In this document: piece by piece, positions 1 through 8,897 of the stretch
Numbering within the stretch: the stretch's first letter is position 1
How the letters are laid out: every line of letters starts with the position of its first letter
Assembly (NCBI RefSeq): GCF_900168055.1
Contig: NZ_FUYS01000002.1
Span: 496,888 to 560,887 of the forward strand
Reading direction: 5' to 3'
Origin: Parapedobacter luteus
Lineage (GTDB): Bacteria; Bacteroidota; Bacteroidia; Sphingobacteriales; Sphingobacteriaceae
Length of the DNA stretch: 64,000 nucleotides
Notes under the pieces: generated by a model
Seen by the model: the letters and a program-made list of their open reading frames with translations, nothing else
Told to the model about the DNA's origin: nothing
Database searches by the model: none
Translations under genes and position numbers: made by a program

Positions 1-369
1 AAATATGCCCAAAGCAAATATCAGCAGCTTTACCGTGATTTGGCGTTGACGGATAGCAAGCGCGAGCAGAAACGGCTGGTAAAAGCCTGTGAGAAAGAGA
101 TCAAGGATATGTTCAATAGGGAGGTCAAGAAACTGACCATTTCACAAGGTGAGATTCTCATTAAACTGATTGATCGCCAAACAGGGAGCTCCAGTTATGA
201 TGTAGTGAAGGATCTAAGGGGTGGTTTTACTGCATTTTTTTACCAATCTATCGCAAAGGTGTTTGGACACAATCTTAAGAATACCTACCATCCGGAAGAA
301 GATTTTGAGATTGAAAACATCATCCGAAGTTTAGAACGGCCTGGTGTTGCAACTGCCCGTTATTTCTGA
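1..369 (+). CDS. DUF4294 domain protein, C-terminal part
   Basis: The reading frame is open from the left edge, so the N-terminus lies outside the window; about 122 residues are visible. The tail matches my memory of the Bacteroidota family DUF4294, with the segments EILIKLIDRQTG, SSSYDVVKDLRGG and FFYQSIAKVFG. Nothing catalytic is evident; the visible part is basic and soluble, without membrane segments in its final 100 residues. The function of the family is unknown to me. It ends 123 bases before bshB1, which has its own -7 element, so the two are probably separate transcription units. Confidence 0.75.
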   Translation, partial: KYAQSKYQQLYRDLALTDSKREQKRLVKACEKEIKDMFNREVKKLTISQGEILIKLIDRQTGSSSYDVVKDLRGGFTAFFYQSIAKVFGHNLKNTYHPEEDFEIENIIRSLERPGVATARYF

Positions 370-465
370 TATGCACGGCGTTGGCCGGTTCCAGGGCAAA
401 GCGCCGGCATATGGCCCAAATCGCGGCCTTGGCGCCTCGGCCAACCGTAAATCCGATACATTTTT

Positions 466-473
466 TATCTTTG
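466..473 (+). promoter_or_regulatory. -7 promoter element of bshB1
   Basis: TATCTTTG matches the Bacteroidota -7 consensus TAnnTTTG exactly and lies 19 bases before the bshB1 ATG. No clear TTG -33 element sits at the right distance upstream. The implied leader would be about 15 nt. Confidence 0.5.
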
Positions 474-492
474 TGCCTATAAAGACCTGCAC

Positions 493-1227
493 ATGGAAGA
501 AAACAACAAGCTTGATATATTGGTTGTCGCGGTACATCCGGACGATGCCGAACTGGGTTGTGGTGGCACAATCCTCAAACACGTAGCGATGGGTAGAAAG
601 GTCGGAATCGTTGACTTGACGCGCGGTGAACTGGGTACGAGGGGGACACCGGAATCACGGGCTGCGGAAGCCCGCCGTGCTGCCGAACTGCTCGGGCTAT
701 CGATACGCGAAAATCTCGGAATGCGCGATGGTTTTTTCCGCAATGATGAGTCCCATCAATTGCAGGTGGTGCAAACCATCCGTAAATATCGTCCCGATAT
801 CGTGATCGCCAATGCGCTGTTTGATAGGCATCCTGACCACGGGAGAGCCGGAGATTTGATTAATGACGCTGTTTTTTTAGCAGGCTTGCGTAAAATAGAG
901 ACCACCGATGCAGGTGAAGTACAAGCGCCGCATCGCCCAAGGCTGTTGCTCCAGCTTATCCAAGACTACTACATCAAACCAGATATCGTATTGGATATCA
1001 GTGAATATTGGGAAGGAAAAATCAATGCCATCAGAGCCTTCCGGTCGCAGTTTCATAATGAAACATACGCGAGCAACGAACCGGAAACATACATTTCGAG
1101 ACCTGACTTCTTGGAATATATCGAAGGAAGGGCAAGAGAATACGGCAAATATATCGGGGCCAAATATGCCGAAGGTTTCACATGCCGCAGACTGCTGGGA
1201 GTAGATGATTTGTTTGCATTGAGGTAG
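493..1227 (+). CDS. bshB1: bacillithiol biosynthesis deacetylase BshB1
   Basis: Predicted zinc-dependent N-acetylglucosaminyl-malate deacetylase of the PIG-L/LmbE family, performing the second step of bacillithiol synthesis in the cytoplasm. The 244-residue protein has the family metal motif HPDDAE at residues 15-20 and the second motif HPDH at 113-116, which supplies a further histidine ligand. Length is normal for BshB1. No signal peptide is present. The neighbouring genes are not bacillithiol genes, as is common because bsh genes are scattered in Bacteroidota. The specific BshB1 call rests on close resemblance of the whole chain (for example the RGELGTRGTPE and GMRDGFF segments) to BshB1 rather than to other LmbE-like deacetylases. 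Confidence 0.92.
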   Translation: MEENNKLDILVVAVHPDDAELGCGGTILKHVAMGRKVGIVDLTRGELGTRGTPESRAAEARRAAELLGLSIRENLGMRDGFFRNDESHQLQVVQTIRKYRPDIVIANALFDRHPDHGRAGDLINDAVFLAGLRKIETTDAGEVQAPHRPRLLLQLIQDYYIKPDIVLDISEYWEGKINAIRAFRSQFHNETYASNEPETYISRPDFLEYIEGRAREYGKYIGAKYAEGFTCRRLLGVDDLFALR

Positions 1228-1229
1228 TC

Positions 1230-1265
1230 GAACCGGATTAAAGTTGAATTGTTTCAATCCGGTTC
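1230..1265. terminator. hairpin between converging genes
   Basis: GAACCGGATT at 1230-1239 pairs perfectly with AATCCGGTTC at 1256-1265, and the loop contains a second small stem (TTGAA/TTCAA). It sits directly after the bshB1 stop and before the end of the opposing Fe-S carrier gene, the expected place for a shared terminator. No long T-tract follows on either strand, so efficiency is uncertain. Confidence 0.5.
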
Positions 1266-1291
1266 AACAGCATAGCTTCAATGCATCGGCG

Positions 1292-1618
1292 CTATACGGC
1301 GAAGCTTTCGCCGCATGCACAGGTACGCGACGCGTTTGGATTATGAAATTCAAACCCTTTTCCCGAGAGGCCATCCGAATAATCGAGCTCCGTACCTGCC
1401 AGATAGAGGTAGGACTTAATGTCAAGGCAGATTTTAACACCATTATCTTCGAAAAACTGATCGCCTTTTTTTTCCTCGTTGTCGAAATCAAGTTTGTAGC
1501 TTAATCCTGAACAGCCGCCACTTTCCACTGCTACCCGAACGAAATAGGTGTTGTCGTAATTTTCCTCGCGCATGATGTTGAGGATACGTTGTTTTGCTTT
1601 CTCTGTTACCGTTACCAT
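1292..1618 (-). CDS. A-type iron-sulfur cluster carrier (HesB/IscA/ErpA family)
   Basis: A 108-residue protein with the three conserved cysteines of A-type carriers: C36 in SGGCSG, and C100 and C102 in the C-terminal CACGES. These bind an Fe-S cluster or iron for transfer to apo-enzymes. Length and motif spacing are typical, and it is cytoplasmic. It is transcribed towards bshB1 and lies downstream of cydB on the same strand with a 93-base gap, so it may have its own promoter; I found no clean -7 element. Assignment among IscA, ErpA and SufA cannot be made from sequence alone. Confidence 0.9.
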   Translation of the reverse strand: MVTVTEKAKQRILNIMREENYDNTYFVRVAVESGGCSGLSYKLDFDNEEKKGDQFFEDNGVKICLDIKSYLYLAGTELDYSDGLSGKGFEFHNPNASRTCACGESFAV

Positions 1619-1711
1619 ATGTTCTTAGACGTTAGCGATCCGACTTCAAGATACAAATATCGCAATATAACTCCATTGTACAAAGTGCCAAACGTTTGCC
1701 GGGTGTCATAT

Positions 1712-2722
1712 TTATGGATAAGGCGACCGTTTGCTGAATACGCGCATCAGGTGAAATAAAAATGGTAAGATAAAGACGCTTCCCAATAGTAGTGCCCAAG
1801 CAAGCGACGTTACGGTTTTGGCATTTCCGGCGTGCTCAATCAATGATAGCCCTCCGCCATTCTTGAAAAGCACCAATTCGGGATAATGCTGGTACGTGGC
1901 AGCCAATAGGATCATCGTTACTTGGAAGCCCGCCAGTATGCGGGCGGCTATCGCCCTTCGTTTTTTAAAGGCGATAAAGGTCAAGATCAAAGAGACCGTT
2001 GCTAGAAAAATCGCCGCGCGTCCAATAAAATCACCGAATATCCATTCGATTAGCGGAATATCCGATAAAGAGGCCGACAGGAAGACCAGTGCACCCGAAC
2101 CGACTACGAGATAAATAAACCGCCTGGCAAGGTGAATCATCAGCGTGCAGTCGTATTCATTTTCAACAGCGCCGATGGCGTAGGTCGCCGCGAGGTATCC
2201 GCAGATGCTCGTCGTAAAAACGCCAATCGCTACGCCAAACCAACTCAACCAACTGTTTACATAGGCAGCGATAAAGTCATTGGCCTCGACGTCGATAGTG
2301 CGGGCCACCGTGGCGGCGGCAATAATGCCTAAGAAAAAGGGCGTAATAACGCTGGACCACGTGTAAATGGAGGTGTAGACGCGCTGCCACTCATCGGCTA
2401 CGGCATCATAGCTGCGGAAAACAAATGCGGTGCCCCTCGCCATGATGCCCAACAACATGGCCACCAGCGGAATATGCATATAAATCGACATTGTCGTATA
2501 GATCGCAGGAAATCCGACAAATAGAATAACGATGGCAATGATCAGCCACATGTGGTTGGCTTCCCAAATTGGGCCGATAGCATGTGACATGATGGTCCGT
2601 ACCCGCAATTTATGCTTACGGCGTACAAGCAATTCGACGATGCCCGCACCGAAATCAGCTCCGCCAAGGAGAAGATACAAACAGATGGAAGCCCAAAGGA
2701 ATACGATGACAACGTATAACAT
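1712..2722 (-). CDS. cydB: cytochrome bd ubiquinol/menaquinol oxidase subunit II
   Basis: Subunit II of the bd-type terminal oxidase in the inner membrane, pairing with the CydA encoded just upstream. The protein has about 336 residues and is almost entirely hydrophobic helices. It has the conserved N-terminal GGADFGAGI segment and the GPIWEANHMWLI segment of CydB. I chose the ATG at 2722 (MLYVVIVFLW...): the longer frame from 2773 adds 17 unconserved residues and overlaps cydA. The gap to the cydA stop is 16 bases, so the two are one operon. I saw no small CydX-like frame after it. Confidence 0.93.
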   Translation of the reverse strand: MLYVVIVFLWASICLYLLLGGADFGAGIVELLVRRKHKLRVRTIMSHAIGPIWEANHMWLIIAIVILFVGFPAIYTTMSIYMHIPLVAMLLGIMARGTAFVFRSYDAVADEWQRVYTSIYTWSSVITPFFLGIIAAATVARTIDVEANDFIAAYVNSWLSWFGVAIGVFTTSICGYLAATYAIGAVENEYDCTLMIHLARRFIYLVVGSGALVFLSASLSDIPLIEWIFGDFIGRAAIFLATVSLILTFIAFKKRRAIAARILAGFQVTMILLAATYQHYPELVLFKNGGGLSLIEHAGNAKTVTSLAWALLLGSVFILPFLFHLMRVFSKRSPYP

Positions 2723-2738
2723 GATAGTAGAATAACGA

Positions 2739-4070
2739 TTAATTGGATTGATAAGCCGGATCAGTCGTGTCATAAAGCCTGCCGACCATCGTCATTTGGC
2801 GATAAAGCAGGAAAACAACAATCGCAGAAAGGGAGATAAACACGGCAGTAAATAAATAGAACGAATAGACGATACCTGGCATAGGGGTGACGGCGTCAGC
2901 AGTGCGCATAATACCATAGATGATCCAGGGCTGACGGCCCACTTCCGTGACAACCCATCCCGCCTCTAAGGCGATATAGCCCATCGGCGTGGCGATGACA
3001 AATAACCGAAGCAGCCATTTGCTATCGAGCCATTTCTTCCGTGTAAAAAGAGCCGCAAAATAAATCAGGGCTAGCACCACCAGAAGCATGCCTAAGCCAA
3101 TCATGAGCTGGAAGGCATAGTGCGTGATGGCTACCGGAGGCCAATGCTCTTTCGGGATGTCATTCAGACCCGTGACGGGCTTTTCGGGATCGCCATGGGC
3201 AAGGAAACTCAACAAGCCCGGTATCTTGATTGCATGTTTCACCGTTTTTTTATCCTCGTCAGGTATGCCGCCAATGACAAATGACGCGTTGGCTTCGGTT
3301 TCAAAATGCGCTTCCATCGCGGCAAGTTTTGCCGGTTGGCGCTGCGCGACATCCTTGGCCGATATATCTCCGCTCACGGGCTGTAAAAGTGCCGCGACGC
3401 AGGCGCTTAATGCTGTAATCCGAAAAGCTGTCGTGTGGAAAATGACATTTCTTTGTTTAAGGATCATCAAGGCGTGAATGCCTGACACGGCAAACCCGGT
3501 GGCTACAAACGCGGCTATGGTCATGTGCAACGCCTGTGAAAACCAGGCATCATTAAACATGGCTTGTATGGGATCCACATTTAAGTACTGGCCATCGACG
3601 AAATCAAAACCAGCGGGGCTGTTCATCCAGGCGTTGGCAGCGACAACCAATATCCCCGAGGCCAGTCCACTTAGTCCGACAATTAGACCGGTAACCCAGT
3701 GAAACCAGGGCTTCAGCCGGTCCCAACCATACAGAAAGAAGCCAAGCGCAATCGCTTCGATAAAAAAAGCCGTGCCCTCCAAAGAGAACGGCATACCGAA
3801 TATCGGACCTGCATGTTCCATAAAGGTAGGCCAGAGTAAACCCAGCTCAAACGAAAGCATGGTGCCGGACACCGCTCCCGTAGCGAATAATATGGCTACA
3901 CCCTTACTCCAAGCTTTGGTCAGCCCCTTGTAAATCGCATTGCCCGTCTTTAAGTAGATGAAATGTGATATGGCCATAAAAAATGGCATAACCATGCCAA
4001 CGCATGCAAATATGATATGGAATCCGAGGGATACGGCCATTTGCGATCGTGCAGCGATAAAATCATCCAT
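2739..4070 (-). CDS. cydA: cytochrome bd oxidase subunit I
   Basis: Catalytic subunit carrying hemes b558, b595 and d; it oxidises quinol and reduces oxygen at low oxygen tension. With the start at 4070 (MDDFIAARSQM) the protein has 443 residues. The expected axial ligands are visible: H18 (b595), H182 and M323 (b558, in the FQLMIGLG segment). E98 in LEGTAFF and the Q-loop GDISAKDVAQRQPAKLAAME are also present. Spacing relative to the E. coli protein shows the short Q-loop subtype. The alternative ATG at 4124 adds 18 residues and looks unlikely. The gene is divergent from the histidine kinase at 4266; 195 bases separate the starts. Confidence 0.94.
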   Translation of the reverse strand: MDDFIAARSQMAVSLGFHIIFACVGMVMPFFMAISHFIYLKTGNAIYKGLTKAWSKGVAILFATGAVSGTMLSFELGLLWPTFMEHAGPIFGMPFSLEGTAFFIEAIALGFFLYGWDRLKPWFHWVTGLIVGLSGLASGILVVAANAWMNSPAGFDFVDGQYLNVDPIQAMFNDAWFSQALHMTIAAFVATGFAVSGIHALMILKQRNVIFHTTAFRITALSACVAALLQPVSGDISAKDVAQRQPAKLAAMEAHFETEANASFVIGGIPDEDKKTVKHAIKIPGLLSFLAHGDPEKPVTGLNDIPKEHWPPVAITHYAFQLMIGLGMLLVVLALIYFAALFTRKKWLDSKWLLRLFVIATPMGYIALEAGWVVTEVGRQPWIIYGIMRTADAVTPMPGIVYSFYLFTAVFISLSAIVVFLLYRQMTMVGRLYDTTDPAYQSN

Positions 4071-4253
4071 GATATAAACAGTTGGTTGTTTAAAAATGCT
4101 TAAAGTTACCAGTTTAGCAAACATGCTGTTCCGGTGATTAACGGATTAATTTGTAAGGGTCGCAATTTGTATTCTTTCTAAATAAATTGTGCCGTGGATT
4201 GGTGACGCGGGGTTGATATCCATTAAATAAATAAATTTTCGCTGTACTTTATG

Positions 4254-4261
4254 TACTTTTG
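4254..4261 (+). promoter_or_regulatory. -7 promoter element, histidine kinase
   Basis: TACTTTTG fits TAnnTTTG exactly and is followed by four bases and then the ATG at 4266, so the predicted transcription start falls on or next to the initiation codon. No good TTG -33 element is seen. Confidence 0.5.
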
Positions 4262-4265
4262 TATT

Positions 4266-5576
4266 ATGACCGTTAGGCTCTTCCAAAAAATTAAAATTTA
4301 TACCAAGCGATGCATAAGTTTCTTAATCGGAGACGGAACCGCCCTGACCTTGGAAAACAAATTGTTTAATTCCGTTTGTCTGATTGCTATTTTTATCATG
4401 GTCTTTAATATTCCCTTCAACTATTTTTCTGGGTTGAAGGTTACGGCTTTAATTTTTTTTATCCTGACGGCTTTTCTCAGTTATATCTATTATGCAGCCC
4501 GGTTCAAAAAGCGTTTGGTATTTAGTTTAGTCGTATCATCCATACTGGTCATTCTGTTATTTGCTGTGAACTATTTTTACAGCGCAGGGATAAGGGGTGC
4601 ATCGCTCTTGTCTTTCATGCTGACTTTTATACTCATTATTATTGTTTCACCCAAAAAACTTTATTGGCTGTGGGTGCCGCTTTGCTTACTTGTCGTCGTC
4701 GGACTGATCACTATTGAATATTATTTTCCTGCTTCGGTGCGGGTTTCGTATGTAGACGACAAGGCACTGTTTGTGGATATCGCTTTTACATACGGTACTG
4801 GTATTATTGTCAGCTTCTTCAGCTTGTTTTACTTGAAAGAAGCGTATAACAAGGAAAAGAAATCGTCTGACCAGAAAGCGATTGAATTAGCGCAATTGAA
4901 CGATGAGAAGTTGAAGCTATTTTCGATAATTTCGCATGATTTACAGGCTCCGTTGTCTTCTTTGCATAGCTATATCCGGCTCGTAGCCAATGAGCGGCTT
5001 ACCGCCGATGAACGGAAACAGGTGGAACGCGGGTTGGCCAATGCGTTGCACGGGACGCAGGAAATGCTTTCTAATATGTTGGTCTGGTCTCAGAGCCAAT
5101 TGCGTGGTCTTCATGTTGATTTATTGCCGAATAATATCAGCGAAATACTAACACCTGTTATTGATATTCAAAAAATCTACGCTGCTCAAAAAGGAATTTC
5201 GCTGGAAACACATCTTGATCATTCGTTGCGTGCCCTGGTAGATCGCGATATGTTGCAGTTGATTGTCCGCAATTTGATTAACAACGCCATTAAATTTACA
5301 TTGCCGGGTGGACGTATCTGTGTATCGGTGGATAAAAACGGCGCGAATTGCAAGATTGTAGTAGCAGACAATGGTATTGGGATGTCAAAGGACCAACAGG
5401 CCGAGCTGTTTTCTTTGAAGACACGTTCTACCTATGGTACAAATAACGAGCGTGGAATAGGCTTGGGATTGTTTTTATGCAAAGAGTACACACTGGCCCA
5501 AAATGGGAGCATATCGTTCGACAGCGAGCCGGGCAAGGGTACAAAGTTCAGCCTGCTGTTGCCTTCAGTGATTTGA
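4266..5576 (+). CDS. membrane sensor histidine kinase
   Basis: Predicted two-component sensor kinase of about 436 residues. The N-terminal 190 residues form roughly six hydrophobic helices with little extracytoplasmic loop, suggesting sensing within or at the membrane. A short coiled linker follows. The H-box ISHDLQAPLSSL carries the phospho-accepting His224; the N-box (RNLINNAIKF), G1 (VVADNGIGM) and G2 (ERGIGLGL) form an HATPase_c domain. No response regulator gene is adjacent, so the partner is unknown. The start at 4266 was preferred over an upstream ATG at 4251 because the -7 element overlaps that codon. The divergent position next to cydAB invites a respiratory role, but nothing in the sequence proves it. 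Confidence 0.88.
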   Translation: MTVRLFQKIKIYTKRCISFLIGDGTALTLENKLFNSVCLIAIFIMVFNIPFNYFSGLKVTALIFFILTAFLSYIYYAARFKKRLVFSLVVSSILVILLFAVNYFYSAGIRGASLLSFMLTFILIIIVSPKKLYWLWVPLCLLVVVGLITIEYYFPASVRVSYVDDKALFVDIAFTYGTGIIVSFFSLFYLKEAYNKEKKSSDQKAIELAQLNDEKLKLFSIISHDLQAPLSSLHSYIRLVANERLTADERKQVERGLANALHGTQEMLSNMLVWSQSQLRGLHVDLLPNNISEILTPVIDIQKIYAAQKGISLETHLDHSLRALVDRDMLQLIVRNLINNAIKFTLPGGRICVSVDKNGANCKIVVADNGIGMSKDQQAELFSLKTRSTYGTNNERGIGLGLFLCKEYTLAQNGSISFDSEPGKGTKFSLLLPSVI

Positions 5577-5666
5577 TGTAATTTTCCGGCTACAAGTGGG
5601 GTTCCCTGCACAGGTGATGTTTAAAAACGATATATTGGCGGCCTTAAAAACGTTAACTTGATTCTC

Positions 5667-8600
5667 ATGAGACAACTGTTACTGCTTACCATTAGTATTT
5701 TCTTAGCCCCGGTTATCCATGCACAAATAACGCCCAAATGGGCACGTTACCCCGCGATTTCTCCGGATGGGAGCACGATTGCTTTTACCTATAAGGGCGA
5801 CCTGTACCGCGTACCTGCCTCGGGTGGAAGAGCGACGCAATTGACATTTCACAGCGCTCATGATTTTATGCCCGTATGGAGTAAAGATGGGCAAAAGATC
5901 GCTTTCGCATCCGATAGGTACGGCAATTTTGACGTGTTTGTAATGGCGGCTGAAGGCGGCGAAGCTTCGCGACTGACGTATCACTCCAATGATGAATTTC
6001 CATATACATTCAGCGCTGATGGGTCGGCTATTCTCTTTGGCGGAAATAGACAGGATTTAGCGAGCCATCGCCAGTATCCCACGGCCTCACAACCGGAGCT
6101 CTACTCGGTGCCGGTAACAGGGGGGCGCGTGCAATTGCTGTTGACCACGCCGGCTGAATATGTGCAGGTCAGCAAAGATGGCAGCATGTGGCTATATCAC
6201 GATAAAAAAGGTGGAGAGAATGAATGGCGCAAGCATCACCAGTCATCCATCGCCCGTGATGTTTGGTCGTATGACGCAATAACAGGCAAGCATACCAAAG
6301 TAACCTCGTTTTACGGGGAAGATCGCAATCCGGTGTTTGCGGCAGATGGGGAGAGTATCTTTTATCTTTCGGAGGCGAGTGGTACATTCAACATCCATAA
6401 GCTGTCACTCGCTAATCCTGCACAGCAGGTGCAGGTGACCAAGCTCGCGACGCATCCCGTGCGTTCCCTGACTATTGCCGATAATGGATTGATGAGCTTT
6501 TCGTACGATGGTGAATTGTACACCGTGAAGGAAGGCGAAGAACCGCGTAAGGTGGGCGTAACCTTGTACACGCAAGACCAAGCTAACAATGATAGCTATA
6601 TTGCGGTCAACGGTGGCGTGCGGGAGATGGATATTTCTCCCGATGGGAAAGAGGTTGCCTTCATTGCAAGAGGCGAAGTTTTTGTGTCTTCGGTGGATGG
6701 TAAACTGACCAAGCGCGTGACCAGCACGCCTGAACAGGAGCGATTCGTTAAATTCGCGCCGGATGGGAAGTCACTGCTCTACGCCAGCGAACGCGACGGC
6801 CGGTGGCAGATCTTCCAAACAAAGAAAGCCAGGCCCGAAGAGCCGTTTTTCTTTGCTTCCACCCTGCTGGAAGAGACGCCGTTGGTCAGCAATGCGCACG
6901 ATAATTATTTGCCGGAGTTGTCGCCCGACGGCAAGAAACTGGCTTTCATCGAGAATAGAAAGACGCTTCGGGTGCTCCGCTTGGATACAAAGGATACGCT
7001 GACATTACTTACACCGGAACAATTGTTTCACATGCAGGATGGCGACCAGTACTTCACCTGGAGCCCGGATAGTAAATGGTTATTGGCAACATATCGTCCC
7101 ACCATGGTGAATAGTGAAGTGGTATTGCTGGACACCGACGGAAAACGTCCGATGGTGAACCTTACACAAAGCGGATATAGCGACCGTTCGCCGAAATGGG
7201 TAAATGGTGGCAAGCAATTATTATGGTTCAGCAACCGCGATGGATTAAAAAGCCATGCGACAAGCGGTGCTACCCAGATGGATGTGTATGCCCTGTTTTT
7301 TACAAAAGAGGCGTGGGATCGGTTTAATCTGGACAAGGATGACTTCAACCTGCTGAAAGAGCTGGAAAAGGCAAACAAAAAAGACGATAAAGATAAAAAG
7401 GACGAGGGAAAGGATAACGCCGAAGCAGTTACGCCCGCGACGCCACTGGTGATGGATTGGGCGGGGTTGCACGACCGGAAAGCGCGGTTGACCATCCATT
7501 CGTCATCGCTGAGCGATGCGGTGCTTTCCAAGGACGGCGAAAAACTTTATTACTTGGCACGCTTTGAAAAAGACGCCAACTTGTGGAGTACTGATTTGCG
7601 GACAAAGGAGACGAAGATGGAGATAGCACTCAACGCCTCGGGAGGAAGTCTCATGTGGGACAAAGCAATGAAAAACCTCTACCTGCTGAGCGGTGGCCGG
7701 ATTACTAAAATCACACCTGAAAATAATAAGCGCGAACAAATCAATGTGGCGGGTGAAATGCTGTATGATGCCGCCGCCGAACGGCAGCATATGTTTGAGC
7801 ATGTATGGCTGCGTACCAAAAAGATGTTTTACACGCCGGATATGCACGGGGCGGATTGGGACGGCCTAAGGGAAAGCTATGCAAAATACCTTCCGCACAT
7901 CGGCAACAGCTATGAATTTGCCGAGATGCTTTCTGAATTACTGGGCGAATTAAATGTTTCGCACGCGGGCGCTCGCTACAGCAGCAATATGGAAAATGGT
8001 GACGAAACGGCGTCATTGGGCATCTTCATGGACTACGGTCACCAAGGCCACGGTATCCGTATCGCAGAAATTATTCAAGGTGGACCGCTCGATAAGGCAA
8101 ACCTTGATGTAAAAGCGGGAATGATCATCGAAAAAATCGATGGGGATACCATTGCGCCAAATCGAGACGTCGCGCGTTACCTGAACCGGAAGGCGGCTAA
8201 ATTCGTTTTGATAGAGGTCATTGATCCCGCTACGAACAAACGCCAACAGCTGACCATCAAGCCTGTGACATTAGCGGAGGAAAACAGATTGCTTTACCGC
8301 CGTTGGGTGAAACGGAATCAAGAAGAAGTGGATAGCCTGAGCGGGGGGAAGCTGGGTTACGTGCATATTTCGGGGATGAACGACGGGCAATACCGCAACA
8401 CTTATGAAGAAATGATGGGCAAATATGCCGATCGCAAAGGGGTGATCGTAGACACGCGCTTCAACGGCGGTGGCGATTTGGTGGCAGACTTAGCGATGTT
8501 TTTCACCGGTGAGCAATTCTTGGATTACGCGACGGCGGATCGTTCGGTGGGGTATGAGCCCACGTTCCGCTGGACGAAACCCACGTTGGCCATGTTCAAT

Positions 8601-8897
8601 GAAGCCAACTACAGTGACGGTCATTGTTTTTCTTGTGGATATACAGATTTGAAAATCGGTAAAACCGTCGGTATGCCGGTGCCCGGTACGTGTAGTTTCG
8701 CCGGTTGGGAAATGTTGCCTGATGGGGTTCGTTGGGGCGCTGTGCCCATCAGTGCAAAAAACAAGGCCGGTGAATGGCTCGAAAATAACGAGACCAAACC
8801 TATGTTTGAAGTAAAAAATATGCCCGATGTCATTGCCAAGGGAAAGGACCAACAGTTGGAGAAGGCAATCGAAGAGCTGCTAAAAGATGTTGAATAA
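5667..8897 (+). CDS. secreted tricorn-type S41 protease
   Basis: A 1076-residue protein with a signal peptide ending near HAQ. It resembles archaeal tricorn protease, which trims oligopeptides. The first two thirds contain WD40/PD40-like beta-propeller repeats (PAISPDGSTIAF, PVWSKDGQKIAF, PELSPDGKKLAF). A charged Lys/Asp-rich linker, a tricorn C1 domain, a PDZ domain (SLGIFMDYG...) and an S41 core follow. The catalytic residues fall where tricorn has them: Ser765-His766 in NVSHAG, and nucleophile Ser983-Asp984 in NYSDGH. The fold is therefore probably active, in the periplasm or outside. A TTG codon at 5658 could add three residues. The downstream aminotransferase overlaps its end, suggesting co-transcription. 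Confidence 0.9.
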   Translation: MRQLLLLTISIFLAPVIHAQITPKWARYPAISPDGSTIAFTYKGDLYRVPASGGRATQLTFHSAHDFMPVWSKDGQKIAFASDRYGNFDVFVMAAEGGEASRLTYHSNDEFPYTFSADGSAILFGGNRQDLASHRQYPTASQPELYSVPVTGGRVQLLLTTPAEYVQVSKDGSMWLYHDKKGGENEWRKHHQSSIARDVWSYDAITGKHTKVTSFYGEDRNPVFAADGESIFYLSEASGTFNIHKLSLANPAQQVQVTKLATHPVRSLTIADNGLMSFSYDGELYTVKEGEEPRKVGVTLYTQDQANNDSYIAVNGGVREMDISPDGKEVAFIARGEVFVSSVDGKLTKRVTSTPEQERFVKFAPDGKSLLYASERDGRWQIFQTKKARPEEPFFFASTLLEETPLVSNAHDNYLPELSPDGKKLAFIENRKTLRVLRLDTKDTLTLLTPEQLFHMQDGDQYFTWSPDSKWLLATYRPTMVNSEVVLLDTDGKRPMVNLTQSGYSDRSPKWVNGGKQLLWFSNRDGLKSHATSGATQMDVYALFFTKEAWDRFNLDKDDFNLLKELEKANKKDDKDKKDEGKDNAEAVTPATPLVMDWAGLHDRKARLTIHSSSLSDAVLSKDGEKLYYLARFEKDANLWSTDLRTKETKMEIALNASGGSLMWDKAMKNLYLLSGGRITKITPENNKREQINVAGEMLYDAAAERQHMFEHVWLRTKKMFYTPDMHGADWDGLRESYAKYLPHIGNSYEFAEMLSELLGELNVSHAGARYSSNMENGDETASLGIFMDYGHQGHGIRIAEIIQGGPLDKANLDVKAGMIIEKIDGDTIAPNRDVARYLNRKAAKFVLIEVIDPATNKRQQLTIKPVTLAEENRLLYRRWVKRNQEEVDSLSGGKLGYVHISGMNDGQYRNTYEEMMGKYADRKGVIVDTRFNGGGDLVADLAMFFTGEQFLDYATADRSVGYEPTFRWTKPTLAMFNEANYSDGHCFSCGYTDLKIGKTVGMPVPGTCSFAGWEMLPDGVRWGAVPISAKNKAGEWLENNETKPMFEVKNMPDVIAKGKDQQLEKAIEELLKDVE

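Noticed and set aside
1633-1709. A possible CydX-like small subunit after cydB
   Set aside because: The 25-codon frame there has no single-helix hydrophobic profile and nothing like the CydX N-terminus.
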